Assembly (NCBI GenBank): GCA_964352215.1
Contig: CAYGRE010000023.1
Coordinates: forward strand, 1-64,000
Direction: 5' to 3'
From: CAWUKT01 sp964352215
Lineage (GTDB): Bacteria > Bacteroidota > Bacteroidia > J057 > JADKCL01
Length of the DNA: 64,000 nt
This document shows, in pieces, positions 1-9,171 of this stretch; position 1 is the first letter of the stretch, and each line of letters starts with the position of its first letter. The notes beneath the pieces are model-generated. The model was not told where the DNA came from, did no database searches, and worked only from the letters and a program-made list of their open reading frames with translations. Made by a program: the position numbers and the translations under genes.

Positions 1-63
1 GGACTGGTTCAGGAGAAGTGGGGATTTGCATTTTCAGAATTGGATTACGGGCCACAACCATAA
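1..63 (+). CDS. 3' end of an upstream gene (partial)
   Basis: The first frame is open from the left edge to a TAA at 61-63 and encodes a 20-residue tail ending in ELDYGPQP. A second frame is open to a TAA at 68-70 but uses AGG and AGA codons that the neighbouring genes use little, so frame one is preferred. The stop lies 10 bases before the next ATG, which suggests the unseen gene and the GNAT-like gene are cotranscribed. Nothing can be said about function. Confidence 0.3.
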   Translation, partial: GLVQEKWGFAFSELDYGPQP

Positions 64-73
64 AGAATAAGAA

Positions 74-1183
74 ATGGGAACCAGAAATTTATTTGACAGG
101 GGGGGATTGGCGCTCAATTTGCACGATGAGGCACCTGAGAGCGCAGTAGACCTCCTTCATGATACAGTCTGGGGATCAGAGGGAGGGACGCGATACCGAC
201 ACTTTAATACCAAGGACCGGATCACCAAGCAATTGGATCCCCAGTTCCTGACCCTTCACAAAGGCGAACGTCTGCTGGGCATTCTGGGCTTTTCCCGTCG
301 GGAATTAACCCAGCCCTCTGGCGTAACCGAAGCCTTTTACATCCGCTACCTGTCCATGATGTCATCCTTTCAGCGGCAGAAATCCTCTGGAACCGGCTCC
401 CGGAAGCGTTCCGATGGATTGGTGAAAAAGATGGTGGGAAGGTTGATGGGTAAGCCGGCGGAAATGAATGTCACACCGGGTCAGGGGCCTGAAAAGGCCA
501 TGTTCTATGCTTTTGTGGAGCTGGAGAATGAACGCTCTATGGAGATGACCCAGGCGATGGGTTTTGAGCCGGTTGGTAAATTCAGTACGATTTTATTCAG
601 TCGCTTCCATCCTCGATTGAAAGACCATGTTGAGGTACTCAGGCCCGAAGATTTTGAAGAAGTCAGAGCCCAAACCCATAAGTTTTACCGGGACCATGCC
701 TTATTTTCCGATAAGAACATCTTTCGGGAAGGGACATACTATGTCTACCGGGATGGAGGGGAGATCGTCGCAGGACTGAAGGTGAATGCTTGCCATTGGA
801 AAGTCGTGGAGATGTCTGGCCTCTCAGGAAAACTGATCCTAAGCATTTTACCCCGCATACCTTTTCTCAACCGCATATTCAATCCCAAGGCATTCAAATT
901 TGGCGCCTATGAAGGACTTTGGCATTTACCGGGGTACGAAAGCCGTCTTTTTGACCTGATGGAGTCTGCCCTGGCAGCGCTGAAGCTCAATACGGGTATG
1001 ACTTGGCTGGACCGCAAGTCCCCCCTCGATCCGGTAATCCGTGGGGGACACCTTGGGATTCTCCAGCATTTAAACAGTGATGTACCGGCCGACGTCATCG
1101 CCAGATTCATCAAAGTTCCGGAAGAGATTCAGGAGGATATCCGTTCCAAACCCCTTTACATTTCTGCCTTTGATTCGATTTGA
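74..1183 (+). CDS. GNAT-like acyltransferase family protein, 369 aa
   Basis: I do not recognise a named family. The layout suggests tandem acetyltransferase-like folds: residues 60-80 carry an LxxLGILGFSRREL strand pattern typical of the central beta sheet, and residues 145-175 contain a VELENERSMEMTQAMGFEPVG stretch that matches the usual GNAT ending, where a helix is followed by 'GFxxVG'. The C-terminal half (about 190-369) could be a second degenerate copy beginning HVEVLRPEDFEEVRA. There is no signal peptide or membrane segment, so it is probably cytoplasmic. It sits 50 bases before the rmlD-like gene on the same strand. The acceptor and acyl donor cannot be read from the sequence; a structural search would decide whether it is a real GNAT. 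Confidence 0.55.
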   Translation: MGTRNLFDRGGLALNLHDEAPESAVDLLHDTVWGSEGGTRYRHFNTKDRITKQLDPQFLTLHKGERLLGILGFSRRELTQPSGVTEAFYIRYLSMMSSFQRQKSSGTGSRKRSDGLVKKMVGRLMGKPAEMNVTPGQGPEKAMFYAFVELENERSMEMTQAMGFEPVGKFSTILFSRFHPRLKDHVEVLRPEDFEEVRAQTHKFYRDHALFSDKNIFREGTYYVYRDGGEIVAGLKVNACHWKVVEMSGLSGKLILSILPRIPFLNRIFNPKAFKFGAYEGLWHLPGYESRLFDLMESALAALKLNTGMTWLDRKSPLDPVIRGGHLGILQHLNSDVPADVIARFIKVPEEIQEDIRSKPLYISAFDSI

Positions 1184-1232
1184 TTGATTCTGAGTTTGTA
1201 AATGACCATTTTCGATTCTTTAATTCTCCCCC

Positions 1233-2147
1233 ATGATCACTAAGACCATATTGCTGACCGGTTCCAATGGATTGTTGGGCCAAAAAATAATCGATCGTCT
1301 GAGTTCGCGCACTGCCGTCGAATTGGTTGCGACCTCGATTGGCCCCAACCGGCATCCCTATCCTGAAGGGTTTACCTATGAATCGATGGATATCATGGAT
1401 GAAAGCCGGATGCGCGAACTTTTCGAAATTTACCAACCCACCGAACTGATCAACGCAGCTGCTATGACCCACGTGGACAAATGCGAGCTGGAACCGGAAA
1501 AATGCTGGGACCTGAATGTGCGGGCCGTAGAGATCATGACCAGGGTTTGCAAGGATTATGGAGTCAGGATGATCCACTTGTCGACCGACTTTATATTTGA
1601 TGGCGAAAATGGGCCTTATCTCGAGAAAGATGCCCCCAATCCATTGTCCCAGTACGGCAAGTCCAAATTGGCCAGTGAGCAGGTCCTGATTGACAGCGGA
1701 ATCAAGTTTGCGATTGTCAGGACCATGTTGGTATATGGAGTGGTGTATGATATGTCGCGGAGCAATATTGTGCTGTGGGCAAAGAAATCACTGAGTGAAG
1801 GGCAAAAGATCAATGTGGTCAACGACCAGTTCCGCAGCCCGACCCTGGCAGAAGACCTGGCTGAAGGGTGTATCCTGATCACCATGAAGGAGAGAACAGG
1901 CATTTACCACATTTCAGGACCTGACACATTGAGCATCGTGGAGATGGTTTATGCGGTTGCAGACCATTGGGGCTTGGACAAGAGTCTGGTGACCGAAATT
2001 GACAGCAAGGCATTGGGGCAGGCCGCTAAGCGTCCACCCAAAACAGGATTTGTGATCCTCAAGGCACAGACCGAACTTGGTTACAAGCCGCGGACTTTCA
2101 AGGAAGGGCTGGAGGTTGTGGAGCGCCAATTGCAGGATATTAAATAA
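1233..2147 (+). CDS. rfbD: dTDP-4-dehydrorhamnose reductase family protein (RmlD-like SDR)
   Basis: Extended short-chain dehydrogenase of 304 residues, the usual RmlD size. The N-terminal nucleotide-binding motif is TGSNGLLGQ (residues 9-17), NAAAMTHVDKCE follows near residue 75, and the catalytic Tyr-Lys pair is in the YGKSKLASEQ motif, preceded by the STDFIFDGENGPYLE loop that is diagnostic of this family. RmlD reduces dTDP-4-keto-L-rhamnose with NAD(P)H in the last step of dTDP-rhamnose synthesis. RmlA, B and C are not in the window, so the exact sugar substrate is uncertain; the family also includes the MAT2B-like subgroup. Cytoplasmic. The ATG at 1233 is the only good start, directly before the Rossmann strand. 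Confidence 0.75.
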   Translation: MITKTILLTGSNGLLGQKIIDRLSSRTAVELVATSIGPNRHPYPEGFTYESMDIMDESRMRELFEIYQPTELINAAAMTHVDKCELEPEKCWDLNVRAVEIMTRVCKDYGVRMIHLSTDFIFDGENGPYLEKDAPNPLSQYGKSKLASEQVLIDSGIKFAIVRTMLVYGVVYDMSRSNIVLWAKKSLSEGQKINVVNDQFRSPTLAEDLAEGCILITMKERTGIYHISGPDTLSIVEMVYAVADHWGLDKSLVTEIDSKALGQAAKRPPKTGFVILKAQTELGYKPRTFKEGLEVVERQLQDIK

Positions 2148-2155
2148 GAGCCTTT

Positions 2156-2186
2156 TTTGCGCAGGGGGCATAAATTCCTATTTTTA
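2156..2186 (+). promoter_or_regulatory. Bacteroidota-type promoter for the AGCS symporter
   Basis: A TTTG box at 2156-2159 is followed after 19 bases by TATTTTTA at 2179-2186, close to the consensus TTTG-N19-TAnnTTTG with one mismatch in the last base. The predicted transcription start is near 2192, which gives a leader of about 50 bases before the ATG at 2242. This is the best-spaced two-box match I found in the window. Confidence 0.6.
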
Positions 2187-2241
2187 GGATTCAGAAAGAA
2201 ATCACGAGGGGTAATCAACTCCGAACCAGATCATTTGAAAT

Positions 2242-3978
2242 ATGAAAAAGTTTCTCTTTTCCCTCATGGCATTTCTAGCCGGCCTTCCCATGGCCCTGTC
2301 TGCCAAATCCTTCGACGATACCGTCAATGACTTTTTCCAACCGATCACCGACTTTCTCAATACGGTGATTTTTGTTTCTTTCACCTTTACCCTGAATGGA
2401 GAGGTGATCAATCTGCCCATCGTTTTGGTAATCCTGATCGGTGGTGCCCTTTACTTTACCTTCTATTTCAAATTCGTCAACTTCCGAAAGTTCGGCCTCT
2501 CCCTGGACATTGTGCGGGGGAAATACACAGATCCGAACGATTCTGGGGAGGTATCCCACTTTCAGGCATTGACTGCTGCACTTTCCGGAACCGTAGGTCT
2601 GGGAAATATCGCAGGTGTTGCCATTGCCATCTCGATTGGTGGACCGGGAGCTACCTTTTGGATGATCATGGCGGGGCTGATTGGGATGTCTTCCAAATTT
2701 GTAGAGTGTACGCTGGGGGTTAAATACCGGGAAGTCGCAGAAGATGGGACTGTTTTTGGTGGCCCCATGTACTACCTCAGCAAAGGATTTTCAGGATTGC
2801 AGATGATCATTGGCGGTAAACCTGTCAATTACGCTTCCATGGGGAAGTTCCTGGCGACGATCTTCGCGATTGCCTGCATTGGAGGATCATTTGGTGGCGG
2901 AAATATGTTTCAGGTCAACCAGGCTTACCAGCAAATGAACAATATCACTGCTACCAGCATTGCTGCTGAGGATTTAGGAAGTGAATTGGTAGGGAGAAAA
3001 GTGTTCAACGTCGAGAGTCTGGGAGTCCCCTTTGAGGTAAAGTCTGTCAGTAGTGATCAGGTTGTGCTTGCTACTATTGCCACCCAGGCCGCTCCAAATT
3101 CAGTTGAGTCAACCGTTCCGGTTGCGGCTTTCACCGAAGCCTACCGGCTGAAGCCTTTGGACAATTACGGCTGGCTGATAGGAATCATCTTCGCCGTCCT
3201 CGTGGGGATTGTGATCATCGGAGGAATCAAGTCCATTGCCAAAGTAACCGATAAGATCGTCCCTTTTATGGTCGGTGTCTATATTCTCGCTGCCCTGGTC
3301 GTATTGGGATCAAACTTTGCTGAGATTCCTGCTGCATTTGGTGAGATCATTGAGGGAGCATTTACCGGGGTTGGTATTGCAGGCGGTTTGGTAGGTGTGC
3401 TGATACAGGGATTCCGCCGCGCAGCTTTTTCCAACGAAGCGGGCATTGGTTCGGCTTCCATCGCGCACTCTGCGGTACGGACCAGCAATCCGGTTTCTGA
3501 AGGACTGGTGGCATTGCTGGAGCCATTCATTGATACGGTAGTGGTATGTACCATGACTGCCTTGGTCATTGTGGTAACCGGAATGCATAAAGTTACCGGT
3601 ACGGGTGATGGAATTGCCCTGACCTCCGATGCCTTTGCTTCGGTTATCAGTTGGTTCCCCTATCTTCTGGTAGTAGCCGTCGTCCTCTTCGCATTCTCAA
3701 CCATGGTAACCTGGTCTTATTACGGGATGCAAGCCTGGTCTTTTCTCTTTGGCAAATCCCGGAGTGTTCAGATCAGCTACAAGGTCATCTTCTGCCTGAT
3801 GGTAGTCGTAGGTGCTGCTTCACAACTGGATGCTGTCATCGGCTTTTCAGATGCCATGATCTTTGCCATGCTCTTCCCGAATATGATCGGTTTGGTCTTC
3901 CTCGCCCCAGTTGTCAAAAATGAGCTCAAGGAGTACCTTGAGAAAATCAGGACGGGAGCTATCATCAAGGTCAAATAA
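2242..3978 (+). CDS. Sodium:alanine/glycine symporter (AGCS family)
   Basis: Inner-membrane carrier of 578 residues that imports alanine, glycine or a related amino acid together with Na+. A cleavable-looking N-terminus (ending near ALSAKS) is followed by many hydrophobic helices. Family signatures include GTVGLGNIAGVAIAISIGGPG near residue 115, GGPMYYL near 172, and NEAGIGSASIAHSAVRT near 395. Usual AGCS proteins are 450-500 residues; this one is longer because of an extracytoplasmic insertion of roughly 70 residues (about 235-305), rich in Ser, Val and Thr, between two membrane segments. It has its own promoter and ends 5 bases before the helix-hairpin-helix gene, so the two may be cotranscribed. 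Confidence 0.9.
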   Translation: MKKFLFSLMAFLAGLPMALSAKSFDDTVNDFFQPITDFLNTVIFVSFTFTLNGEVINLPIVLVILIGGALYFTFYFKFVNFRKFGLSLDIVRGKYTDPNDSGEVSHFQALTAALSGTVGLGNIAGVAIAISIGGPGATFWMIMAGLIGMSSKFVECTLGVKYREVAEDGTVFGGPMYYLSKGFSGLQMIIGGKPVNYASMGKFLATIFAIACIGGSFGGGNMFQVNQAYQQMNNITATSIAAEDLGSELVGRKVFNVESLGVPFEVKSVSSDQVVLATIATQAAPNSVESTVPVAAFTEAYRLKPLDNYGWLIGIIFAVLVGIVIIGGIKSIAKVTDKIVPFMVGVYILAALVVLGSNFAEIPAAFGEIIEGAFTGVGIAGGLVGVLIQGFRRAAFSNEAGIGSASIAHSAVRTSNPVSEGLVALLEPFIDTVVVCTMTALVIVVTGMHKVTGTGDGIALTSDAFASVISWFPYLLVVAVVLFAFSTMVTWSYYGMQAWSFLFGKSRSVQISYKVIFCLMVVVGAASQLDAVIGFSDAMIFAMLFPNMIGLVFLAPVVKNELKEYLEKIRTGAIIKVK

Positions 3979-3983
3979 TAAAT

Positions 3984-5069
3984 ATGCTCAACAAATTCAC
4001 AGCCTCCCAGAAACGGGGGGCTTTGATTTTACTGGCTGTTCTGATTGGAATTGCAGGATGGCGATGGCGGCTTGCTGAGTTGGAAAAGAATAAGCCATTG
4101 CCAGATGAAAGTACCTCCTCAGATCAGTATGAGAAGGGGGAGAGAGATGGGGCCAGGTACGGCGGTTATTCAAGCGGGAACCCCAATGCCAATAAGGATT
4201 TTGAGGGTCCGGCCCAACCAGCGGTATATGTCGAACTCAATTCCGCCGATACGAGTGAATTGAAAACGGTCAGGGGAATTGGATCTGTATTTGCCAACCG
4301 GATTGTTAAATACCGCAAGCTGATTGGTGGATTTGAGCGCAAAGAAGATTTATTGAAGGTCTACGGAATTGATGAGGAGCGCTACGCAGGTATTGCACCT
4401 CAGGTATGGGTGGATGAAACTTCGGAAGCTTATCCTGTACGGAAGGAGGGGAGCGATAAGCACTTCAATGGTTCCCCAAATGGAGAACAATATTCAAACA
4501 GGGAGCAGGAAGACGCTGGAGATCGGGACGGAGGACGCAAGGGTGGAGATTCTCTGGGCAGGTACCCGGATGCCGATGCTTTCAAGGCTTCAAAAAAAGA
4601 TGGAGCAGGGTGGGGGGCATCTGAGAAAGGCGGATTGAGTGATCCTCGTGACACCCCCCAATCCAAGCCAGACGTGAACCTCAATACCGCGGATTCATTG
4701 ACATTGATAGGGGTAAAGGGGATCGGGGCCAAGACGGCCTCTAATATTTTGAAGTATCGGAAGTTGATATTTTTCTTTCATTCACTCGATCAATTGTCTG
4801 AAGTCTGGGGGGTAAGGGAAAAGAATCTGGAGATAATCCTTCCGCAGGTGTTCATTGGGGATGATTTGTCCACGCTGCCACACCTGAAGGTGAACGAAAT
4901 GGATGTTCAGCAATTGGCGTCCCATTATTACCTGGACTATAAAAAAGCACGTTTAATTGTGGCTTACCGGGAGCAACACGGAGCCTACGGTTCGCTGGCG
5001 GACCTTCAGAAAATCAGAGGGATAGAAACCGGTGAATGGGCACAACTCCTCCCCTACCTTGAGTTTTAG
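3984..5069 (+). CDS. Membrane-anchored helix-hairpin-helix protein (ComEA-like)
   Basis: 361 residues with an N-terminal membrane anchor (GALILLAVLIGIAGWRW, residues 12-28) and three tandem helix-hairpin-helix modules. Module 1 begins VELNSADTSELKTVRGIG, module 2 VNLNTADSLTLIGVKGIG, and module 3 is degenerate (LKVNEMDVQQLASHYYLD, then LADLQKIRGI). Modules 1 and 2 are separated by a Gly/Asp/Lys/Ser-rich, probably disordered, linker of about 90 residues. ComEA-type proteins bind double-stranded DNA without sequence specificity outside the inner membrane during natural transformation. Many Bacteroidota carry similar multi-HhH proteins of unproven function, and no comEC or other competence gene is nearby, so a DNA-uptake role is inference. 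Confidence 0.75.
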   Translation: MLNKFTASQKRGALILLAVLIGIAGWRWRLAELEKNKPLPDESTSSDQYEKGERDGARYGGYSSGNPNANKDFEGPAQPAVYVELNSADTSELKTVRGIGSVFANRIVKYRKLIGGFERKEDLLKVYGIDEERYAGIAPQVWVDETSEAYPVRKEGSDKHFNGSPNGEQYSNREQEDAGDRDGGRKGGDSLGRYPDADAFKASKKDGAGWGASEKGGLSDPRDTPQSKPDVNLNTADSLTLIGVKGIGAKTASNILKYRKLIFFFHSLDQLSEVWGVREKNLEIILPQVFIGDDLSTLPHLKVNEMDVQQLASHYYLDYKKARLIVAYREQHGAYGSLADLQKIRGIETGEWAQLLPYLEF

Positions 5070-5146
5070 TGATTTATGGAGTGGACAAGAGGGCTTGCAA
5101 TTTGTATTCACTACCATATTGCCCAAAAAAGCCCTATCTTTACGAT

Positions 5147-6625
5147 GTGGAGAGAGACATTCTACACTTGTATCAGCAGGCCCAGATTGGGCCACTAGAG
5201 GCGAAAGAGGTGCATTGGCTGGAGAACCAGGTGAATGAATATCCTTATTTCGCGCTGCCACGAATTATCCTGGCACGTCACCAATTCCAAAGAGATACCA
5301 ATATTCAGAGTCGGCAATTGCTCGAAGGGGCTGCTTATTCATTGGACAGAGGTCATTTTCGGAATTACCTCTACATGAGTCTTCCGGCTGCACCTGAAGT
5401 GGTCGGTGATAAGAAAGATACAGTAAAAGAAGCGATGGTTTCAACTGAGCCTACTCCAGCAGGCGTGGCTCAGGACGAGGTGAAAGCAACTTCGGCAGAA
5501 ACTGAGCTTGCTTCTAAATCTGCTGTAGAGAAATCGGTGGGGGTACAAAGGGATTCGACTTCGGACGATTCAGTATTCCCGGAAAATGAAAAGGTTGGCA
5601 AGATCAATTGGTTCCTGAACACTACGATTCAGATCAAGACCAGTAAATACCTGGGGCAATACGGGAAAATAAAAGCAGGATTGTTTTCTCATGATTCCTT
5701 TGCAGAGGTACAGGCCAAAGCTCCGGTCGAGTCTCCCAAGACCTCATCTGTCAAGTCTCCCGAGACCTCATCTGTCGAGTCTCCCAATGCTGAAACCCCT
5801 GAATCCGCCAAGACTAAAGAAGAAAAGGCCAAGGCTGTTGAAGCCCTGTTGGCCAGTAGGAGGGGAAAGAAGTCCAGGTCTGGGCAAGATCGGGAAGACC
5901 AGGAGAAGGCAGAAGGTTATGAGATCGGAGCCTTCAGCAGCTTCTCTTTTGTAGACGATGGAGATGCAGGAGAAGAGGACAATGGGGAGATCAATACCCT
6001 GGTTCAGGCTGGCGAAATTGTTTCTTTGCAATCCCCTGAGAATTCCAGCAATGGGTACAGCGAACTTGTGATTGAGAGCGATGACCGTCGTCTGGAAGTA
6101 CTGATTACTCCTGAGGAACTTGAGACGTATTTTAATGGAAAGCTTCCCGCTATTCCAGCGCGTCGTGCACACGGGCTGAGTGCTACCAATGATGAGCCCG
6201 TCCATTTACAGTTTGATTTTTTGGTTTCCGAAGAGGAACTGGAAGATGAGGAGGACCGGTTAGTTAGCGAAAATAGTCCTCGAACAGAAGTTCAAAATCT
6301 AAACGCCAAATCTTCACCTGAATTGATTTCAGCTACTTCCGTAGTGGAAGCTAAAAGAGATGAAGAGAAAGAGCGTCAACTGATCCATAAATTTATAGAA
6401 CACGAACCCAGTATCACCCGTGGTGGTCATGTACATGCTCCGGCTGGCGATCTCGCCAAGGAAAGCCTGAAGGATGAAGATGACTGGGTAACCGAAACCC
6501 TTGCCAAGGTATTTGTCATGCAAGGTAATAACGCTCGTGCCATTCGGATTTATAAGAAGCTAGCCTTGTTATTTCCCGAGAAAAGAGCTTATTTTGACGT
6601 CCAAATATCTAAATTGAAACGATGA
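5147..6625 (+). CDS. Low-complexity protein with C-terminal TPR, translationally coupled to secG
   Basis: The frame is open from a GTG at 5069, overlapping the previous stop codon by one base, but I favour the GTG at 5147 (492 aa). The first 26 residues of the longer form look non-conserved and Cys-rich, and a TATCTTTA promoter-like box lies at 5135-5142. The conserved-looking parts are the N-terminus (ERDILHLYQQAQIGPLEAKE, then NEYPYFALPRIILAR) and a C-terminal TPR-like helix pair (LAKVFVMQGNNARAIRIYKK). Between them lie about 330 charged, Ser/Glu-rich residues with short repeats such as KSPETSSVESP. No signal peptide. The last four bases (ATGA) overlap the secG start, suggesting coupling, but a link to the Sec machinery is speculation. 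I do not recognise the family. Confidence 0.7.
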   Translation: MERDILHLYQQAQIGPLEAKEVHWLENQVNEYPYFALPRIILARHQFQRDTNIQSRQLLEGAAYSLDRGHFRNYLYMSLPAAPEVVGDKKDTVKEAMVSTEPTPAGVAQDEVKATSAETELASKSAVEKSVGVQRDSTSDDSVFPENEKVGKINWFLNTTIQIKTSKYLGQYGKIKAGLFSHDSFAEVQAKAPVESPKTSSVKSPETSSVESPNAETPESAKTKEEKAKAVEALLASRRGKKSRSGQDREDQEKAEGYEIGAFSSFSFVDDGDAGEEDNGEINTLVQAGEIVSLQSPENSSNGYSELVIESDDRRLEVLITPEELETYFNGKLPAIPARRAHGLSATNDEPVHLQFDFLVSEEELEDEEDRLVSENSPRTEVQNLNAKSSPELISATSVVEAKRDEEKERQLIHKFIEHEPSITRGGHVHAPAGDLAKESLKDEDDWVTETLAKVFVMQGNNARAIRIYKKLALLFPEKRAYFDVQISKLKR

Positions 6626-6999
6626 ATATCCTCTTTGCAATACTAGCGATGATCTGTGCGGTTCTGTTGATCCTCGTGGTCGTTGTTCAAAACAGCAAGG
6701 GTGGCGGTCTTTCCAGCACCTTTGGCGCCTCCAATCTGAGCACCATGATCGGTAACCGCCGCGCTGCTCAGGATATCGAAAAGTTTACCTGGTACCTTAT
6801 CAGCGGTCTCTTCGTTATCTCATTTGTAGCAAGCATCAGTGTTTCTTCTGGCCCGGTGATAAAACAAGAATCTTTCGGTAATATCCTGGAAGGAGTTCCA
6901 GCCGCAACTGCTGCTCCGACTACTCCTTCAACAGGTGCTGGTTTTAACCCCGCTCCGGGTGGAAATGGCAATGGTCAAACGCCACCTGCCGGACAGTGA
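6622..6999 (+). CDS. secG: Preprotein translocase subunit SecG
   Basis: 125 residues with two membrane helices (residues 1-20 and about 55-73) separated by the conserved cytoplasmic loop QNSKGGGLSSTFGAS. SecG associates with SecYE in the inner membrane and assists SecA-driven export. The Gly/Pro/Thr-rich tail after residue 90 (PAATAAPTTPSTGAG) is a common extension in Bacteroidota. The start ATG overlaps the TGA of the TPR gene, and an intrinsic terminator follows within 45 bases, so secG ends the operon. Confidence 0.93.
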   Translation: MNILFAILAMICAVLLILVVVVQNSKGGGLSSTFGASNLSTMIGNRRAAQDIEKFTWYLISGLFVISFVASISVSSGPVIKQESFGNILEGVPAATAAPTTPSTGAGFNPAPGGNGNGQTPPAGQ

Positions 7000-7034
7000 T
7001 TCAAAACAGTTGGAAACTCGACTGATTCAATAAT

Positions 7035-7065
7035 ATAGAGGTCCTCTTTATTGAGGACTTTTTTT
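7035..7065 (+). terminator. Intrinsic terminator after secG
   Basis: GTCCTC at 7041-7046 pairs with GAGGAC at 7053-7058 across a 6-base loop (extendable by wobble at the base) and is followed by a run of seven T. It lies between secG and the separately starting E1 gene. Confidence 0.75.
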
Positions 7066-7091
7066 ATATACCCCATTCATAGCTCCTCGTT

Positions 7092-9113
7092 ATGGCAAAG
7101 TCAAAAACCAAAACACGGGAAAAGCTCAACAATATTTCCTACGACCGCAGCGGTTACTCGGACTCGGAACTGCTGGACCTCTATCGGGGCATTTTGCTCC
7201 CTCGCATGATCGAGGACAAGATGCTGATTCTTCTTCGTTCCGGTAAAATCAGTAAATGGTTTTCCGGCATTGGGCAGGAAGGAATTGCCGTGGGAGCAAC
7301 AATGGCTTTGCAAACGGAGGATTATATCCTGCCGCTTCACCGAAATCTGGGGGTGTTTACCAGCAGAAAGGTAGATCTTACCCGGCTTTTCGCACAGTGG
7401 CAGGGTAAGCGGGAGGGTTTTACCAATGGAAGGGACCGATCCTTTCACTTTGGAACCCCGGAATACCGAATCATCGGTATGATTTCTCACCTTGGAGCGA
7501 TGCTCCCGGTTGCCAATGGAATTTCATTGGCCTCCAACCTCGACCATGATCAGATTATCTCCTGTGTATTTTCAGGAGATGGTGGTGCCTCGGAAGGGGA
7601 CTTTCACGAAGCGATCAACGTTGCTTCTGTCTGGGACCTCCCGGTCATTTTCCTGGTCGAAAACAATGGGTATGGTTTGTCCACCCCCTCCAGTGAGCAG
7701 TTTCGTTGCAAGCAATTCCTCGACAAGGCCATCGGTTACGGGATCGAAGGCCATCAGGTCGACGGGAACAATATTCTGGAAGTCCACCGAAAGGTTAAGG
7801 AGATTGCGGCTCAGATGCGGAAGGACAGAAAGCCAGTCCTGCTCGAAGCCATGACCTTTCGGATGAGAGGCCACGAAGAAGCTTCAGGTACCAAGTATGT
7901 GCCTCAGGAGTTGTTCGACGAGTGGGGAAAGAAGGACCCGGTGATCAATTATGAAACCTATCTGGAGTCCATTGGGCTCCTCAATGAGGAATCTATCCAG
8001 GCCTTTCGCGCTGAAAACAAGAAATTGATCAACCAACACCTGGATGAGGTATATGCCCTGGATGATATTCAGGCGGACAATGATCGTGAGTTGCAGGATG
8101 TTTATGCTCCCTTTGTGCAGCCTTCAGGATCGGCTTCCGAAGCCGGTAACAGGGAACTCCGCTTTGTCGATGCCTGTAGAGAGGGGCTCCAGCAAGCCAT
8201 GGAAAAAGACGACAAACTCGTCATCATGGGGCAAGACATCGCCGAGTATGGGGGCGTATTCAAAGTAACAGACGGATTTGTAGATCTGTTTGGTCTTGAC
8301 CGGGTGCGGAATACACCCATCTGTGAATCCGCTATTCTGGGCTCAGGAATTGGGCTGGCTTTGCGGGACAGATCTTCAGTTGTAGAAATGCAATTTGCCG
8401 ATTTTGTCTCCTGCGGGTTCAATCAGATTGTAAACAACCTTGCCAAAACCCACTACCGCTGGAACCTCCCGGTTCCGGTCACCGTGCGGATGCCTACGGG
8501 GGCTGGCTCCGGAGCCGGACCTTTTCATTCCCAGAGCAATGAAGGTTGGTTTGCCAAAGTTCCCGGCCTCAAATTGGTCTATCCTTCCAATCCCTACGAT
8601 GCCAAGGGCTTACTTACCACTTCTATCCTGGATCCCAATCCGGTCATCTTTTTCGAGCACAAGGGCCTTTACCGTAGCGTCTCTTCCCCTGTCCCCGAAG
8701 CATACTATAACCTGCCCATTGGGAAAGCAGCAACCGTTCGTTCCGGTGAGGACATGACCATCGTTAGTTATGGATGGGGGGTTCATTGGGCCCAGACTGT
8801 CGCCGACGCCCATCCGGATGCCTCCATCGAAATCATCGACTTGAGGAGTCTGATCCCATGGGACAAGGACGCAGTTGCAGCATCCGTTCGCAAGACCGGC
8901 AAGTGCCTGGTGGTGCATGAAGATACCATCACCCTCGGAATTGGAGCTGAGATAGCCGCCTACGTCGCTGAACATCTCTTCGAGCATCTGGATGGTCCTG
9001 TGAAACGCGTCGCATCCATCGACACCCCAGTACCCTTCAACAAGAGCCTGGAGGACTCATTCCTCGGGAGTGCACGCCTCGGTGAGGCGGTCGCTGACCT
9101 GCTGGCATATTGA
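7092..9113 (+). CDS. Fused alpha/beta E1 subunit of a 2-oxoacid dehydrogenase complex
   Basis: 673 residues containing both E1 halves. The alpha part (about 20-340) has the thiamine diphosphate motif starting at GDG (162-164, GDGGASEGDFHEAIN) and ending at NN (191-192). The beta part starts near RELRFVDACREGLQQAM and carries GQDIAEYGGVFKVTDG, the AILGSGIGLAL stretch and a C-terminal transketolase domain (VVHEDTITLGIGAEIAAYVA). It decarboxylates a 2-oxoacid and passes the acyl group to lipoyl-E2. Fused E1 proteins are common in Bacteroidota and are usually annotated as branched-chain or pyruvate dehydrogenase E1; sequence alone does not settle the substrate. E2 and E3 are not in the window. 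Cytoplasmic. Confidence 0.9.
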   Translation: MAKSKTKTREKLNNISYDRSGYSDSELLDLYRGILLPRMIEDKMLILLRSGKISKWFSGIGQEGIAVGATMALQTEDYILPLHRNLGVFTSRKVDLTRLFAQWQGKREGFTNGRDRSFHFGTPEYRIIGMISHLGAMLPVANGISLASNLDHDQIISCVFSGDGGASEGDFHEAINVASVWDLPVIFLVENNGYGLSTPSSEQFRCKQFLDKAIGYGIEGHQVDGNNILEVHRKVKEIAAQMRKDRKPVLLEAMTFRMRGHEEASGTKYVPQELFDEWGKKDPVINYETYLESIGLLNEESIQAFRAENKKLINQHLDEVYALDDIQADNDRELQDVYAPFVQPSGSASEAGNRELRFVDACREGLQQAMEKDDKLVIMGQDIAEYGGVFKVTDGFVDLFGLDRVRNTPICESAILGSGIGLALRDRSSVVEMQFADFVSCGFNQIVNNLAKTHYRWNLPVPVTVRMPTGAGSGAGPFHSQSNEGWFAKVPGLKLVYPSNPYDAKGLLTTSILDPNPVIFFEHKGLYRSVSSPVPEAYYNLPIGKAATVRSGEDMTIVSYGWGVHWAQTVADAHPDASIEIIDLRSLIPWDKDAVAASVRKTGKCLVVHEDTITLGIGAEIAAYVAEHLFEHLDGPVKRVASIDTPVPFNKSLEDSFLGSARLGEAVADLLAY

Positions 9114-9152
9114 AGACCATTGGGTGGAAGCCCTAACCTTCTCCAGGACCAA

Positions 9153-9160
9153 TAATTTTG
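9153..9160 (+). promoter_or_regulatory. TAnnTTTG -7 box just upstream of coaD
   Basis: TAATTTTG is a perfect match to TAnnTTTG and ends 11 bases before the coaD ATG. No convincing TTG box lies at the standard spacing. If active, it would give a nearly leaderless coaD-hemG transcript. Confidence 0.45.
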
Positions 9161-9171
9161 TAAATTCGGAC

